A stretch of 64,000 bases of DNA from Lepiota brunneoincarnata (GCA_023014365.1 JAEBUN010000038.1:124001-188000), one strand, 5' to 3'; shown: positions 10,927 to 22,720, counted from the stretch's first letter. Notes: generated by a model not told the origin, from the sequence alone. Numbers and translations: made by a program.

Positions 10927-11313
10927 TGTTATCAGAAACCACATCAGAAGGACAGTTACTTTTAGCTCACATTCACATGTCACTATGAAACTATCAGTAG
11001 TGAACATCAGAAGGACTATTCTTAGTATACGCCTCATGTTTTCTTATCTCTGACTCATAGTTACCCCGGTCTGGACTATTATAGTAGGAGTACAGCCACA
11101 CTTAGGAGTATATAAGGATACAGTACAATACCTTGTATCCTTATCTTAGTGTTATACAGTTCTTGCCTCCTATACCTCTTTGCCCTTAAAACCGGCTGGA
11201 CTATAGTGCTCCATTGTCTCTAAGTCACGCCTAGTAGGACAAGACCAAGTCTGTATAGACATCTTGCCTCGAACGCCGTGCTACTCAAGAGTGAACCCCT
11301 AACCCGGGTAACA
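10927..11313 (+). repeat. gypsy1 3' LTR
   Basis: 387 bp, colinear with the 5' LTR without indels. The six differences are A10954, C11067, A11213, T11215, G11271 and T11292. It is followed by the CTTGG duplication. Confidence 0.97.
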
Positions 11314-12372
11314 CTTGGTAGAGTAGAAGTGAACATGCTTCTTAAATGTAAGGGCATGATTGAAATAGAAACCCAAGTACCTCCAATAGGTCTTGGGCCA
11401 AAGAGGAGCAGTGCCAGTGAATGGGGGAAACCCCAAGTCCACTGGGGGATTCTCACCAGAATGATCCCATGAGAAATGGAAGAGCTCAGACTTGTCGTGC
11501 TCCACGACAAGCATGAACCAAGTAAAGGTGTCATGGACCACCTCATAAGATCTGCGGAGCAGGATGCAGTTAGCGTTCAGGTCCCAGGCCTGTGCCATGA
11601 TAGTGCCATTGTTGATGTAAGACAGGAGCGAGAGGCCCAGCTGAGGGAGCCTCTGCTTGATAATATACATGGTGGGAGCCAAGTAAAGGCTGGACAGGAT
11701 GGGTGAGAGGGCAGACCCCTGGCCCACCCCCACCTCTGCCCAGAACAGTTTGGACAGGAAGGAATTCCAGGCATAGCTGGTAAATCTCCCTGTGAGATAT
11801 GAAGCAAAGAACTGGCCCACACAAGGGGAGAACCCCTGTTGAGCCAGAACCATGAGAAGCATCCCATGATTCAGGGATGGGAAGAACTGTGCGATGTCGA
11901 AGGTGAGAACACTTGTCTTCAACCCACAGGCCTACCCAGCATGGACTAGGTGCACAAGGTAAGCACCAGCATCTTCAGTGGACTGCTGGATCACACCACC
12001 AAACTGGTTCGGATGGAACACACCAAACTTGACAGCCTCAAACTGCAAGTGGTGCAAGATCATTTTCTCAATAAGTTTACTGAGAGTGTTAAGAAGGACA
12101 ATTGGTCTGAATGCCTTCAGGGTAGCATAGGAGGGTTTGCCAGGCTTCAGTATGATAACTGACATGCTCTCCTTAAAGTGATGAGGCATTGGTGATCCGA
12201 CAGACCAAACGGGTAACTGTTGGGCCTGCCAGAATGGACATGAGGTGTGTCCACGTAATGTGGTCCAGACTGGGTGAAGATAAGGAGGAGCATGCGCACA
12301 AGGCCTCATGCATCTCCAAATCAGAGAAGACTGGCCACTCCTGCAGTGGGAGCAGATCGATCTGATCAGGGA
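11314..12372 (-). pseudogene. LINE A1, 5' part: RT domain with dead catalytic site
   Basis: Continuation of LINE A1 beyond gypsy1 (minus strand). It encodes RT motifs LKPGKPSYAT, FDIAQFFPSLNH and VGQGSALSP. The catalytic YVDD has become YINN (codons at about 11608-11619). The reading is split by frameshifts near 11925 and 12200. The element is 5'-truncated at about 12372, where LINE B1 begins. Confidence 0.85.
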
Positions 12373-12932
12373 TCCACAGCTCCCGTGGAGCTGGTGTAAA
12401 TAAAGATGTGATCAGTTTCAGCACAATCTAAGACCATGCCTACTCCCAACCGAATGGAGTGGAGCTCCGCGTTGGTGAGCAGAACTCTCTCCACGGCCTG
12501 CCTAATCAAGCACCCACCTGCAAACATGCAAGCCGCCAAAATGGCCTGCAGCCTCCTGCATGGCAGCCAGTGGGTGCCAGCTGCTATGCAAACAGACAAC
12601 AGGTTGGACTGTGCCCTCTGGATAGAGGCATGCAGTCCGTTGAGATGCTGTTGCTTTGAATCCCCCTCTGGATCAACAGTGTAAAGCCTAAACTTGATCC
12701 ACTCCAAAAAGTGGTCCAAGAGATGGAAACCTGGCCTGTTCTCATCTGCGAACAGGCTGAATGACTCAGTAAGCTGTGGAAGCACATTCTGTACCTCCAT
12801 AAGAGCACTCTTCACCTTGGGCTGAAGTGCTGGGGTGAGAGATGAAATAGAGCAAGGATGCTCTGGAGAGCTCCCCCTGAACTCATGGCCCAGCAAGGGC
12901 CAAAGCAGATGGTTTGCGGCAAGTGTGGCCAC
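12373..12932 (-). pseudogene. LINE B1 ORF2 segment: post-RT and RNase H start
   Basis: Minus-strand continuation after the TGA at 12945: VATLAANHLLWPLLGH, then a helical linker (LDHFLEWIKF) and an RNase H start (LGVGMVLDCAETDHIFIYTSS). It aligns with LINE B2 at 39485-39620 and 40805-41260. It is cut at about 12373 by the 5' end of LINE A1. Confidence 0.75.
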
Positions 12933-12944
12933 CCAGAATATTGT

Positions 12945-14717
12945 TCAGGATGCCAGTTTCTTGAGATGCAACCAGAAGGGCCTCTGCCCCTCTGGTAGGG
13001 GATGTGCAAAATGCACTGACAATCCAATTAGCAGCGTGCTGCTGCATGGAGTTAAACATCTTGAGGATTCCCTTGTTACAGAACCCTTGTGATACCACAT
13101 GCGGAACCCATATGTGGCAACAGGAACCATGCAGGACCAATAAAGGAGGTGCTTCTGATCAGGTAGCAGCCCCCAGGTTGAATTACCAAGCATCCCCATC
13201 ACACCAACTGTGGAGAATGCCTTGGTAGAATAGTAATGTATGTACTCACAAAAGGTGAGAGCATGATCGGAATAGAAGCCCAAGTACCGCCAGAACAGCT
13301 TGGGTCTCAAAGGGGTATCCCCCGTGTACGGATGGAAGCCCAGGTCAATGGGCAGGTTAGCATCCCTCGGGTTACGAGAGAAATGAAACACCTCAGACTT
13401 GGTATGTTCAAGCATGAGGCCAAAAGAGTCAAAGAGCCCATGCATGCAGCAGTAAGCCACCTGCAGGACAGAAACATTGTCCTCCCACAACCTGGTCTGG
13501 ACTATGAGGGTCCCATCATTGACATATGAAAGCATGTCAACACCAAGGCTGGGGGTCCTCTGGTAATTAAGATAAACCAGGGGGGATAGATACAAGGTGG
13601 ACAAGACCGGTGACAGAGCAGAGCCCTGCCCCATGCCCACATCTGCCTGCCTGGGGTCCGACCTGAAGGAATTCCACAAGTAAGTGGTAGACCTCCTGAC
13701 CAGATAGGAGCCAAAGAATTGCACCAACTCTGGCGCAAACCCTGACCACAAAAGCACTGCTAGAATCATATCATGATTCAGCGAGAGGAAGAACTGAGTG
13801 ATGTCAAAAGTGACAACACTTGTCCATAAGCCTCGAGCCCACTCCACATGAACAAGATGGGTGAGGATCAACCCAGCATCCTCTGTGGACTTCTGGCATA
13901 TACTGCCTACCTGGGTGGGATGAAACACTCCCCACTTGACACAGTCAAACTGGAGGTGGTTGGAGATCATCTTCTCCACAAGCTTACCCAATGTATTCAG
14001 CAACATGATCGGCCAGAAGGCCTTGGGCATAGAGTATGAGGGCTTCCCCAGCTTAGGTATGACCACCGAGTTAGACTCTTTGAAATAATCAGGCCAATGC
14101 CCTGCCATCAGGCAGGCATTGGCAAGACTGATGAACATGCAGCAAGACACTCGGTCCGCCACAATGTTCTTCAGGTATGACCATATAACATGGTTGGGCC
14201 CAGGGGTGGACTTCTTCGTGCAAGAATGCAAAGTGTCCTCGAGTTCCAAAGTCAAGAAAGGGTACCACACTCTCTCTGCCTGCGCAGGGAGGGCATACAA
14301 CACAGAGGGATCTACAACATGGCCTCTGGCCATGTTGTAGGTACCGTGAAGGGCATCCCACAGGGATCCCATGTCGTGACATGGCACACTGTTGTGCTGA
14401 ATCGCGTCGCAGGCTGGTAACTTGCACTGTTTAACCCAGGCTATGAGGTCCCAGGGGCACTTGTTTGCAAAAGCAATTTCCTCGATCTTCTCATCAAAGA
14501 ACTTGCATTTGACAGCCTTGACAACTTGCCGGAACTCAAACCACACTTCTCCTGAGGGGGCTGCCCGGTACGCCTGAATGGCAGTGGTACAGTTGTCATT
14601 CCACCAAGGATTAGACCATCCAACAATGAACACCTCCTCAGAGAAGGTGTCCCAAGCCTGGGAGATGATGCGAGCCACAGCCAAAGCTGCCAGCTCCACC
14701 TCCACAGGAGTGTTCAA
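12945..14717 (-). pseudogene. LINE B1 ORF2 segment: reverse transcriptase
   Basis: 590 codons open on the minus strand. RT motifs: IPKLGKPSYS, FDITQFFLSLNH and GQGSALSPVLS; the catalytic box reads YVND (codons at about 13516-13527) instead of YVDD, so it is probably inactive. The frame ends at TGA 12945-12947. LINE A copies have Arg at the aligned position, and LINE B2 has the same TGA (39482-39484). RNase H follows in the adjacent downstream stretch 12366-12932. Confidence 0.8.
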
Positions 14718-14755
14718 GGGTAGTCACAAAGCGGCCAACCCCTCACATATCCTGT

Positions 14756-17700
14756 AGTGGGATCCGTGGGCTCCCCACAACCCTGCTGCTGCTGCCTCCC
14801 TGCTGGAAACGGTGGACTCGCTGGGCCTGGACCTCTCACTACCTGAGAACCCCGGCCCCATGCACTTCCCCTTCGAGGAGGGACTTGCTTCTACTGTGAT
14901 TGACCTCATGTTTGTGAGGGTGACTGCGGGCCATCTGCTGCTTCCCACGTGGTTTCCCGATCTGTGGGGTCAATCTGATCACTGCCCCCTTCGGATCACT
15001 ATCCCTCTGGAAGCCTTTGAGGAGGCTGTGCCCAGGCACTCACTGAAGTGGGACTCAGATGAGGAGGCTGAGTTCCTAGCTAAGGTTTCGACAGGGCTCA
15101 TGGGTCTGGATTTTCTGGACCTGGGCTCATTTGCCAGGATCAACAAGGTAGCCTTGGCCATCTCTGTGGTCTTCTCTGGGGCGTGGCTTGCCCACTCCAA
15201 GGAGGTATGTGTTGTCTTGCGGTCTAAGCCATGGTGGGACGACGAGTGCTCATGCACTTACGCGGTGTATTCTCGGTCTTGGGACTGGGAGGATGCTTGC
15301 ACATTTAAGCGGACCTGGAAGGCCGCCAAGCGCAAGTTCTTTGATGAGTGCATCAAGGAGATTGCTTCCACCAACAAGCGCCCCTGGGACCTGATGGATT
15401 GGGTCAGGGTGCACAAGTTGCCTCCCTGTAAGGCGATCCGCTATCACGATCGCCCCTGCAAGACTCTCAAGGAGCTCTGGGAAGGGCTCCACAGTTCCTA
15501 CAACACCGCCAACGACCGCCCAGTTGATGTTGGGGTTCTTGATCAGATCAATCCACTCCCTCCGCAGGAGTGGCCGGTCTTCTCCGATTTGGAGATGCAC
15601 AAGGCCTTGTGCACGTGCTCCTCTTTGTCTTCACCTGGTCCAGACCACGTCACATGGACGCACCTCAAGTCCATTCTGGTGGGCCCGATGGTTACCCGTT
15701 TGGTCTGTCAGATCGCTGATGCCTGCATGGAATGCGGGCATTGGCCTCATCACTTTAAGGAGAGCATATCAGTTATCATACTGAAGCCTGGCAAGCCCTC
15801 CTATGCTACTCCGAAGGCATTCAGACCGATCGTCCTTCTTAACACTCTCGGTAAACTTATCAAGAAAATGATCTTGCGCTGCTTGCAGTTTGAGGCTGTC
15901 AAGTTTGGCGTGTTCCATCCGAACCAGTTCAGCGGTGTGATCCAGCGGTCCACCAAAGATGCTGGTGCCTACCTCGTGCACCTTGTCCATGCCGGGTGGG
16001 CCCGTGGGTTGAAGACGAGTGTTCTTGCCTTCGACATCGCACAATTTTTCCCATCCCTGAACCATGGGATGCTTCTTGCAGTTCTGGCTCGGCAGGGGTT
16101 TTCCCCTTGTGTGGGCCGGTTCTTTGCTTCTTATCTCACGGGGAGGTTTACCAGCTATGCCTGGAATTCCTTCCTGTCTGAACCGTTCCGGGCAGAGGTG
16201 GGGGTGGGCCAGGGGTCTGCCCTCTCACCCATCCTGTCCAGCCTTTACCTGGCTCCTGCCATGTACATTATTGAGCAGAGGCTCCCTCAGCCAGGCCTCT
16301 TGCTCCTGTCCTATGTTGACGATGGGACCATCGTGGCGCAGGCCTGGGACCTGGACACTAACTGCATCCTGCTCCACAGATCTTACGAGGTTGTCCATGA
16401 CACCTTTACTCGGTTTGCACTTGTTGTGGAGCATGATAAGTCCAAGCTCTTCCATTTCTCATGGGATCGTTCTGGTGAGAATCCCCCGGTGGACTTGGGG
16501 TTTCCCCTGTTCACTGGCACTACCCCTCTTTGGCCCAAGGCCTATTGGAGGTACCTGGGTTTCTATTTCGATCATGCCCTTACGTTTAAGGAGCATGTTT
16601 GTTTCTACTCTACTAAGGCTATTTCCACGGTCAAGGCCATGGGGATGCTTGGTAACTCCGTCCAAGGGCTTCTGCCAGACCAGAAGTGCCTCCTGTATTG
16701 GTCGTGCGTGGTTCCTATTGCTATGTATGGCTTCCACTTGTGGTACTACTGGGGCGCCAGGTGTAAGGGCACTTTGGACCACCTTCACCGGATGCAGCAT
16801 CAGGCTGCACTCTGGATTACCGGCACTTTTAGGATGTTGCCCAATGGGGGGGTTGGGGCCATTGCGGGCCTGATCCCCATTCATCTTCATCTCCGGAAGC
16901 TTCGTGACCGTGCCAAATTGTGGTACGCCATGCTTGCTCCGGGCCATCCTGTTTGTGCCCTCCTTGGTTGGGGCTACAGCGGTAACCTCTGGTCTCATGT
17001 CCGGTCCATAGCCAGGCTCCCTCCCTGTGAGTTGGTCAAGGTGAAGGGGCCTGTTGTCAATGCTAACCAGCATCTTTCTGCCCTCGCTGGGCCCTTCGAC
17101 GCCGTTGCACTGGAGGCTTGGCTGGGGTGTCATCTCTTGGATGTGTACCCAGGCCAGGTCCACTTCCACTTGTACGACCGGGGGGCGGAGGATGCCCTTG
17201 CGGCCCATGTCATGGCTCTCAACTGGGTTCTTGCCCAGGCACAGGCCGATCCGGGAGTTCTAGTGGCAATGACGGATGCGAGTCTGCCGCCCCACTGGGT
17301 CCACCAGGCAGTTTCGGCCACCCAAGTATTCCAGGGCCCGGACTGCATCCATGTGGTCCAGCTTCTGGGGGGGAAGGTTACGGTGCCTGAGGCCAAGCTT
17401 TTCGCCATTCAGCTGGTGGTGTCCAAGGCAGTTACTGTCAAGGGCGCTGCTGGCCTTGTCCTGTTCACTGACTCAATGGCTTTGGCCAGGCGGGTGGTGG
17501 ACCCATCGGTGCACTCCGCCCAGGGTCATTCCTTGGTGGTCTGCCGCCTTCTCACTGAGTGGTTTGCCAGGGTTCCAGCCCGCTCAGTTCATTTCTGGGA
17601 GGTTCCTTCGTGTGCAAGGTGGCCTTTCCATACTCAGGTGCATGACTTCGCTCAGTCATTGCCTCCCATTGGGGTAAGGGCTTGTCCCCAGGCCTTGCTT

Positions 17701-18441
17701 GACTACCTCCACAAGGAGGAAGTACGTTCGTGTCAGGACCACTGGATCGATTTGTTCCAGGATCCTGACCATTGCAGGCATGGTTTCCTCCAGCTTGCCA
17801 GGGACGACAACCATCCCCTGCAGCCCATGTACCTCCACGGTGGGGCCTGGATCCCGCATGCTCATTCGGTGTCTCTGATGGCCCGGATGATGCACACTAT
17901 TCTTAACCACGCGCCAATAGGGAGCTATTGGAGGTGCTTTTTCCCACAGGAAGGCTACTCCTGTTGCTGTGGGTTTCGGGAGGAGACCCGTGAGCATGTG
18001 TTCTGGAGCTGCCCTAGGCACTCCATGGTGGGGGTCCCGGCTATGGTCGAGGCTCTCATTGCTTTCCTTGAGGCATCCCTGACGGCGTTCACATTCGCTG
18101 AGAGGACCAGACTGGGGCGTTGGTTATTCCCCTGCCATCTTCAGGCGGCGTGTAGGGATTTATGTGGGAATTGACCCCTAACCCCCATTAGGGGGGGGAC
18201 CTTGCTCCGGTCTGGTTCCCGCGCCACGCACTGGGTGGCAGCCGTCTTCCCGCCTCCATTTGTTCGGGGCAGCTTTGTCCTGGGCATGGGGAAACGCATG
18301 CCTGCATCTGTGAGCATGCGTTGTATGTACAGATACCCTGTAGCTTACGGCTCGGGTTGTACCGTAGTTAGTGGCTGCATGCAGCCTCCCTGCACGGCCC
18401 GCGTTATAAATTGGAGATTTAAAAAAAAAAAAAAAAAAAAA
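14756..18441 (+). mobile_element. LINE A2: 5'-truncated, otherwise well preserved
   Basis: A plus-strand Tad1-like LINE that begins inside the endonuclease domain (about 14758) and runs to a poly(A) at 18421-18441. The 3' UTR (18175-18420) ends in the family-A terminus GCGTTATAAATTGGAGATTT. The poly(A) abuts the reverse strand of another LINE (A3). No target duplication is visible, so the boundary may be a rearrangement. Confidence 0.92.
14758..18174 (+). CDS. LINE A2 ORF2 (5'-partial): endonuclease end, RT, RNase H, zinc motif
   Basis: About 1138 uninterrupted codons. A TAG from the flanking LINE B1 precedes the first in-frame codon (14758), so there is no native start. The end of an APE-type endonuclease is present (MIDLMF-like IDLMFVRV, SDHCPLRI). 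RT has LKPGKPSYAT, FDIAQFFPSLNH, GVGQGSALSP and an intact catalytic YVDD near 16308. RNase H shows Asp in MTDAS (about 17270), Glu in PEAKLFAI (about 17390) and Asp in FTDSMA (about 17467). The C-terminus has a Cys/His motif (CCCGFREETREHVFWSCP). It has the best-preserved catalytic residues of the LINE copies here, but lacks ORF1 and half of EN, so it cannot be autonomous. Confidence 0.9.
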   Translation, partial: WDPWAPHNPAAAASLLETVDSLGLDLSLPENPGPMHFPFEEGLASTVIDLMFVRVTAGHLLLPTWFPDLWGQSDHCPLRITIPLEAFEEAVPRHSLKWDSDEEAEFLAKVSTGLMGLDFLDLGSFARINKVALAISVVFSGAWLAHSKEVCVVLRSKPWWDDECSCTYAVYSRSWDWEDACTFKRTWKAAKRKFFDECIKEIASTNKRPWDLMDWVRVHKLPPCKAIRYHDRPCKTLKELWEGLHSSYNTANDRPVDVGVLDQINPLPPQEWPVFSDLEMHKALCTCSSLSSPGPDHVTWTHLKSILVGPMVTRLVCQIADACMECGHWPHHFKESISVIILKPGKPSYATPKAFRPIVLLNTLGKLIKKMILRCLQFEAVKFGVFHPNQFSGVIQRSTKDAGAYLVHLVHAGWARGLKTSVLAFDIAQFFPSLNHGMLLAVLARQGFSPCVGRFFASYLTGRFTSYAWNSFLSEPFRAEVGVGQGSALSPILSSLYLAPAMYIIEQRLPQPGLLLLSYVDDGTIVAQAWDLDTNCILLHRSYEVVHDTFTRFALVVEHDKSKLFHFSWDRSGENPPVDLGFPLFTGTTPLWPKAYWRYLGFYFDHALTFKEHVCFYSTKAISTVKAMGMLGNSVQGLLPDQKCLLYWSCVVPIAMYGFHLWYYWGARCKGTLDHLHRMQHQAALWITGTFRMLPNGGVGAIAGLIPIHLHLRKLRDRAKLWYAMLAPGHPVCALLGWGYSGNLWSHVRSIARLPPCELVKVKGPVVNANQHLSALAGPFDAVALEAWLGCHLLDVYPGQVHFHLYDRGAEDALAAHVMALNWVLAQAQADPGVLVAMTDASLPPHWVHQAVSATQVFQGPDCIHVVQLLGGKVTVPEAKLFAIQLVVSKAVTVKGAAGLVLFTDSMALARRVVDPSVHSAQGHSLVVCRLLTEWFARVPARSVHFWEVPSCARWPFHTQVHDFAQSLPPIGVRACPQALLDYLHKEEVRSCQDHWIDLFQDPDHCRHGFLQLARDDNHPLQPMYLHGGAWIPHAHSVSLMARMMHTILNHAPIGSYWRCFFPQEGYSCCCGFREETREHVFWSCPRHSMVGVPAMVEALIAFLEASLTAFTFAERTRLGRWLFPCHLQAACRDLCGN

Positions 18442-20787
18442 GAGATGAAGATGAATGGGGATCAGGCCCGCAATGGCCCCAACCCCCCCATTGGGTGATG
18501 TCCTAAAGGCGCCGGTAATCCAGAGTGCAGCCTGACACTGCATCTGGTGGAGGTGATCCAGAGTGCCCTTACACCTGGTGCCCCGGTAGTACCACAAGCA
18601 AAAGCTGTACGTGGCAATGGGGACCATGCAAGACCAATAGAGAAGGCGCTTCTGATCAGGCAGAAACCCCCAGATGGAGTTACCAAGCATTCCCATAGCC
18701 TTGACCATAGAAATAGCCTTGGTAGAATAGAACCGAACATGCTCCTTAAACGTAAGGGCACAATCAAAGTAGAAGCCCAAGTACCTCCAATAGCTCTTGG
18801 GCCGAAGGGGGGTGGCGCCAGTGAACAGGGGAAACCCTAAGTCCACCAGGGGATTCTCACCAGAATGATCCCATGAGAAATGAAAGAGTTTGGACTTATT
18901 GTGCTCCACGACAAGCGCAAACCGAGTAAAGGTGTCATGGACAACTTCGTAGGATCTGCGGAGCAGGACACAGTTAGCGTCCAGGTCCCAGGCCTGCGCC
19001 ACGATGGTACAATCGTCGACATATGACAAGAGTGAGAGGCCCAGCTGAGGGAGCCTCCACTCGATAATGTACATGGCAGGAGCCAGGTAAAGGCCGGACA
19101 AGACGGGTGAGAGGGCCCACCCCTGGCCCACCCCCACCTCCGCCCAGAACAGTTCAGACAGGAAGGAGTTCCAGGCGTAGCTGGTAAACCTCCCTGTGAG
19201 ATAAGAAGCAAAGAACCAGCCCACACAAGGGGAGAACCCCTGCTGAGCCAGAACTGCAAGAAGCATCCCATGATTAAGGGACGGGAAGAACTGTGCAATG
19301 TTGAAGGTGAGAACACTCGTCTTCAACCTGCGGGCCCACCCGGCATGGACAAGGTGCACGAGGTAGGCACCAGCATCTTTGGTGGACCGCTGGATCACAC
19401 CACCAAACTGGTTCGGATGGAACACACCAAACTTGACAGCCTCAAACTGCAAGCGGCATGAGATCATCTTCTCAATAAGCTTACTGGGGGTATTAAGAAG
19501 GACGATTGGTCTGAATGCCTTCAGAGTGGCATAGGAGGGCTTGCCAGGCTTCGGTATGATAACTGACATGCTCTCCTTAAAGTGACAAGGCCAATGCCCA
19601 CACTCCATGCAGGCATCAGCAATCCAACAGACCAAACGGGTAACCATCGGGCCCGCCAGAATGGACTTGAGGTGCATCCATGTGACGTCGTCCGGACTGG
19701 GCAACGACAGGGAAGAGCACGTGTGCAAGGCCTCATGCATCTCCAAGTTGGAGAAGACTGGCCACTCCCACAGTGGGAGCAGATCAATCTGATCAAGAAC
19801 CCCAACATCAACTGGGCGGTTGTTGGCAGCATTGTAGGAACTGTGGAGGCCTTCCCAGAGCTCCTCAAGAGTGTTGCAGGGGCGATCGCGATAGCGGATT
19901 GCCTCGCAGGGAGGCAACTTACGTGCCCTGACCCAATCCATCAGGTCCCAGGGGCGCTTGTTGGTAGAAGCAATCTCCTCGATATGCTCATTGAAGAACT
20001 TGCGTTTGGCGGCCTTCCAGGTCTGCTTGAATGTGCAAGTGTCCTCTTGGTCCCAAGACCAAGAATACACCACGTAAGTGCAGGTGCACTCATCATCCCA
20101 CCACGGTTTAGACCACGAGACGATGCAAACCTCCTTGGAGTGGGCGAGCCACGCCGCAGAAAAGACCGCAGAGATAGCCAGGGCTACCTTGTCGATCCTA
20201 CCAGATGAGCCCAGGTCCGGAAAGTCCAGACCCATGAGCCCCATCGAGACTTCAGCTAGGAACTCAGCCTCCTCATCCAAGCCCCACTTCAGTGAGTGCC
20301 TGGGCACAGCCTCCTCGAAGGCCTCCAGGGGGACAGTGATCTGAAGGGGGCAATGGTCAGATTGACCCTGCAGATCGGAACACTGTGTGGGAAGTGGCAG
20401 GTGGCCTGCAGCTGCCCTCACAAACACAAGGTCAATCATGGTAGAAGCAAGCCCCTCCTCAAAGGGGAAGTGTGTAGGGCCCGGGTTCCCAGGAAGCGAG
20501 AGGTCCAGGCCCAACGAGTCCGCCATTTCCAGCAGGGAGGAGGCAGCAGCAGGGTTGTGAGGAGCCCATGGGTCCCACTGCGGTGAGCAGCAGTTGAAGT
20601 CCCCCAACATGAGGGCGCACTGCGGGAGAGAGTCGACGGCATCCGCCAGATAGCGAATGCCTGACTGTCTGTCATCCAAATAGACATTGAGGAAGTACAC
20701 AGCCTCCCCATGCAGGAACATGGAGACAGCCATGACATCACAGTGATCAACGACATCACATCGAAGTGAGGGCTGGAGCCACATCAT
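18442..20787 (-). CDS. LINE A3 ORF2 fragment: EN plus RT (open, both ends missing)
   Basis: An open frame of about 780 LINE codons on the minus strand. Endonuclease: LMLGDFNCC, STMIDLVF, SDHCPL. RT: IPKPGKPSYA, FNIAQFFPSLNH, GVGQGWALSP (Ser to Trp in motif B) and YVDDCTIV. The frame continues past 18442 into antisense sequence of A2, giving an artificial C-terminus with a Phe run from the poly(A). It has no start or stop of its own. Confidence 0.8.
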
Positions 20788-20795
20788 CCGGTTAT
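18442..20795 (-). mobile_element. LINE A3: internal fragment on the opposite strand
   Basis: Minus-strand fragment of family A running from the endonuclease domain (20787) to the end of RT (18442), head-to-head with LINE A4 and tail-to-tail with LINE A2. It lacks the 5' third and the RNase H/3' end. The junctions carry no visible duplications. Confidence 0.85.
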
Positions 20796-20797
20796 GC

Positions 20798-22708
20798 TCA
20801 CCTGTCTTGTCTGGCCTCTACTTGGCCCCCACCATGTACATTATCAAGCAAAGGCTCCCTCAGCCAGGCCTCTCGCTCTTGTCATACGTTGATGATGGTA
20901 CCATTGTGGCGCAAGCCTGGGACCTGGACGCTAACTGCGTCCTGCTCCGCAGATCCTACAAGGTTGTCCATGACACCTTTACTCAGTTTGCACTTATTGT
21001 GGAACATGATAAGTCCAAACTCTTTCATTTCTCACGGGATCATTCTGGTGAGAATCCCCCAGTGGACTTAGGGTTTCCCCCGTTCACTGGCGCCACCCCC
21101 CTTTGGCCCAAGACCTACTGGAGGTACTTGGGCTTCTACTTCAATCGTGCCCTTACGTTTAAGGAGCATGTCCGCTTTTACTCTACCAAGGCTATTTCCA
21201 TGGTCAAGGCTATGGGAATGCTTGGTAACTCCATCTGGGGGCTTCTGCCTGACCAGAAGCACCTTCTCTATTGGTCTTGCATGGTTCCTATTGCCACATA
21301 TGGCTTCCGCTTGTGGTACTACCGGGGTGCTAGGTGTAAAGGCGCTTTGGACCACCTTCACCGGATGCAGCGTAGGGCTGCACTCTGGATTACTGGCGCC
21401 TTTAGGATGTTGCCCAATGGGGGGGTTGGGGCTGTTGCGGGCCTGATCCCCATTCATCTTCATCTCTGGAAGCTTCGTGATCGCGCCGAGTTGCAGTACG
21501 CCATGCTTGCACCAGGCCATCCTGTTCGCACCCTCCTTGGTTGGGGCTACAGCAGAGATCTCTGGTCTCATGCCCAGTCCATAGCCAGGCTCCCTCCCTG
21601 TGAGTTGATCAAGGTGAAAGGGCCTGTTGTTGATGCTAACCAGCATCTTGCCACCCTCGTTGGGCCTTTTCACGCTATTGCACCAGAAGCCTGGCCAGGG
21701 CATCATCTCTTGGTTGTATATCCATGGAGGGTCCACTTCCATTTGTACAACCGGGGGGCAGAGGACGCCCTTATGGCCCACATTGCAGCTCTTGACTGGG
21801 TTCTTGCCCAGGTGCAGGCCGATCTGGGGGTTCTGGTGGCAGTGATGGATATGAGTCTGCCGCCCTGTTGGGTCCACCAGGTGGTTTTGGCTGCCCAGAT
21901 TTTCCAGGGGCTGGACTGTGTCCATGCAGTCCAGCTTCCGGGGGGGAGGGTTACAGCTCCTGAGGCCGAGCTTTTTGCCATTTGGCTGGTGGTGTCCAAG
22001 GCAGTTACTGTTGAGGGTACCGCTAGTCTCGTCCTGTTCACCGACTCAGTGGCTTTGGCCAGGTGGGTGGTGGACCTGTCAGTGCACTCCGCCCAAGGTT
22101 ATTCCTAGGCGGTTTGTCACCTTCTCACTGAATGGTTTGCCAGAGGTCTGGTCTGCTTGGTCCATTTCTGGGAGGTCCCTTCACATGTGAAGTGGCCTAA
22201 CCATACTCAGGTGCACAACTTCACTAGGTTACTGCCTTCCGTTGGGGTAGGGGCTCATCCCTGGGCCTTGCTCAACTACCTCCGCAAGGAGGAAGTACAC
22301 TCGTGTCAGGACCGCTGGATTGATCTGTTCCAGGATCCTGACCATCATGGGCATGGTTTCCTCCAGCTCACCAGGGACAACAACCATCCCCTGTGGCCCA
22401 TGTATCTCCATGGTGGGGCCTGGATCCTGCATGCTCACTCAGTGTCTGTAATGGCCCAGATGATGCATGCTATTCTTAATCACATGCCAATAGGGGACTA
22501 TTGGAGGTGTTTTTTCCCACAGAAAGACTATTCCTGTTGCTGCAGGTTTTGGGAGGAGACTTGCAAGCATGTGTTCCAGAGCTGCCCTAGGCACTCCATG
22601 GCAGGAGTCCCGGCTATGGTCAAGGCCCTCATTGCTTTCCTCAAGGCGTCACCAACTGCATTCACATTTGCTGAGAGGGCTGGGCCCCTTCCGGGGGGTA
22701 TCAGCTAG
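20798..22708 (+). pseudogene. LINE A4 ORF2 3' part: RT, RNase H, zinc motif (one stop)
   Basis: Reading frame from RT (YVDDGTIVAQ at about 20887) through RNase H (FTDSVA) to the C-terminal Cys/His region (CCRFWEETCKHVFQSCP). One TAG at 22106-22108 interrupts it; other family-A copies have Val or Trp codons around this position. 5'-truncated. Confidence 0.85.
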
Positions 22709-22720
22709 TAGCTCTGCCTG

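Larger units (their letters stand above)
3167..11313 (+). mobile_element. gypsy1: complete Ty3/gypsy chromovirus inserted in LINE A1
   Basis: An 8147-bp LTR retrotransposon with 387-bp LTRs (TGTTAT...GTAACA) and a 5-bp TSD. The order is LTR, self-primer site, gag, pol (protease, RT, RNase H, integrase, chromodomain), an extra zinc-knuckle ORF, LTR. The LTRs differ at 6 of 387 positions with no indels, so the insertion is fairly recent. Gag, pol and ORF3 are broken only by nonsense codons (nine seen, of C-to-T type), plus what looks like an in-frame deletion in RT. Self-priming and a chromodomain place it with the Tf1/sushi-type chromoviruses. Confidence 0.95.
12373..14755 (-). mobile_element. 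LINE B1 fragment (Tad1-like, family B)
   Basis: A minus-strand piece of a second LINE family, related to family A but clearly distinct in sequence (WGVFHPTQVG, LVRRSTTYLWNSF). It covers the EN-RT linker, RT and part of RNase H. The 3' end is missing (joined to A1) and so is the 5' end (joined to A2 at about 14756). The same family supplies B2 at 29711-42334. Confidence 0.85.

Noticed and set aside
14812..14812. Native start codon of LINE A2 ORF2
   Set aside because: It is a GTG inside the endonuclease domain. The frame is open to 14758, where LINE B1 sequence with a TAG begins, so the ORF is a 5' truncation without its own start.
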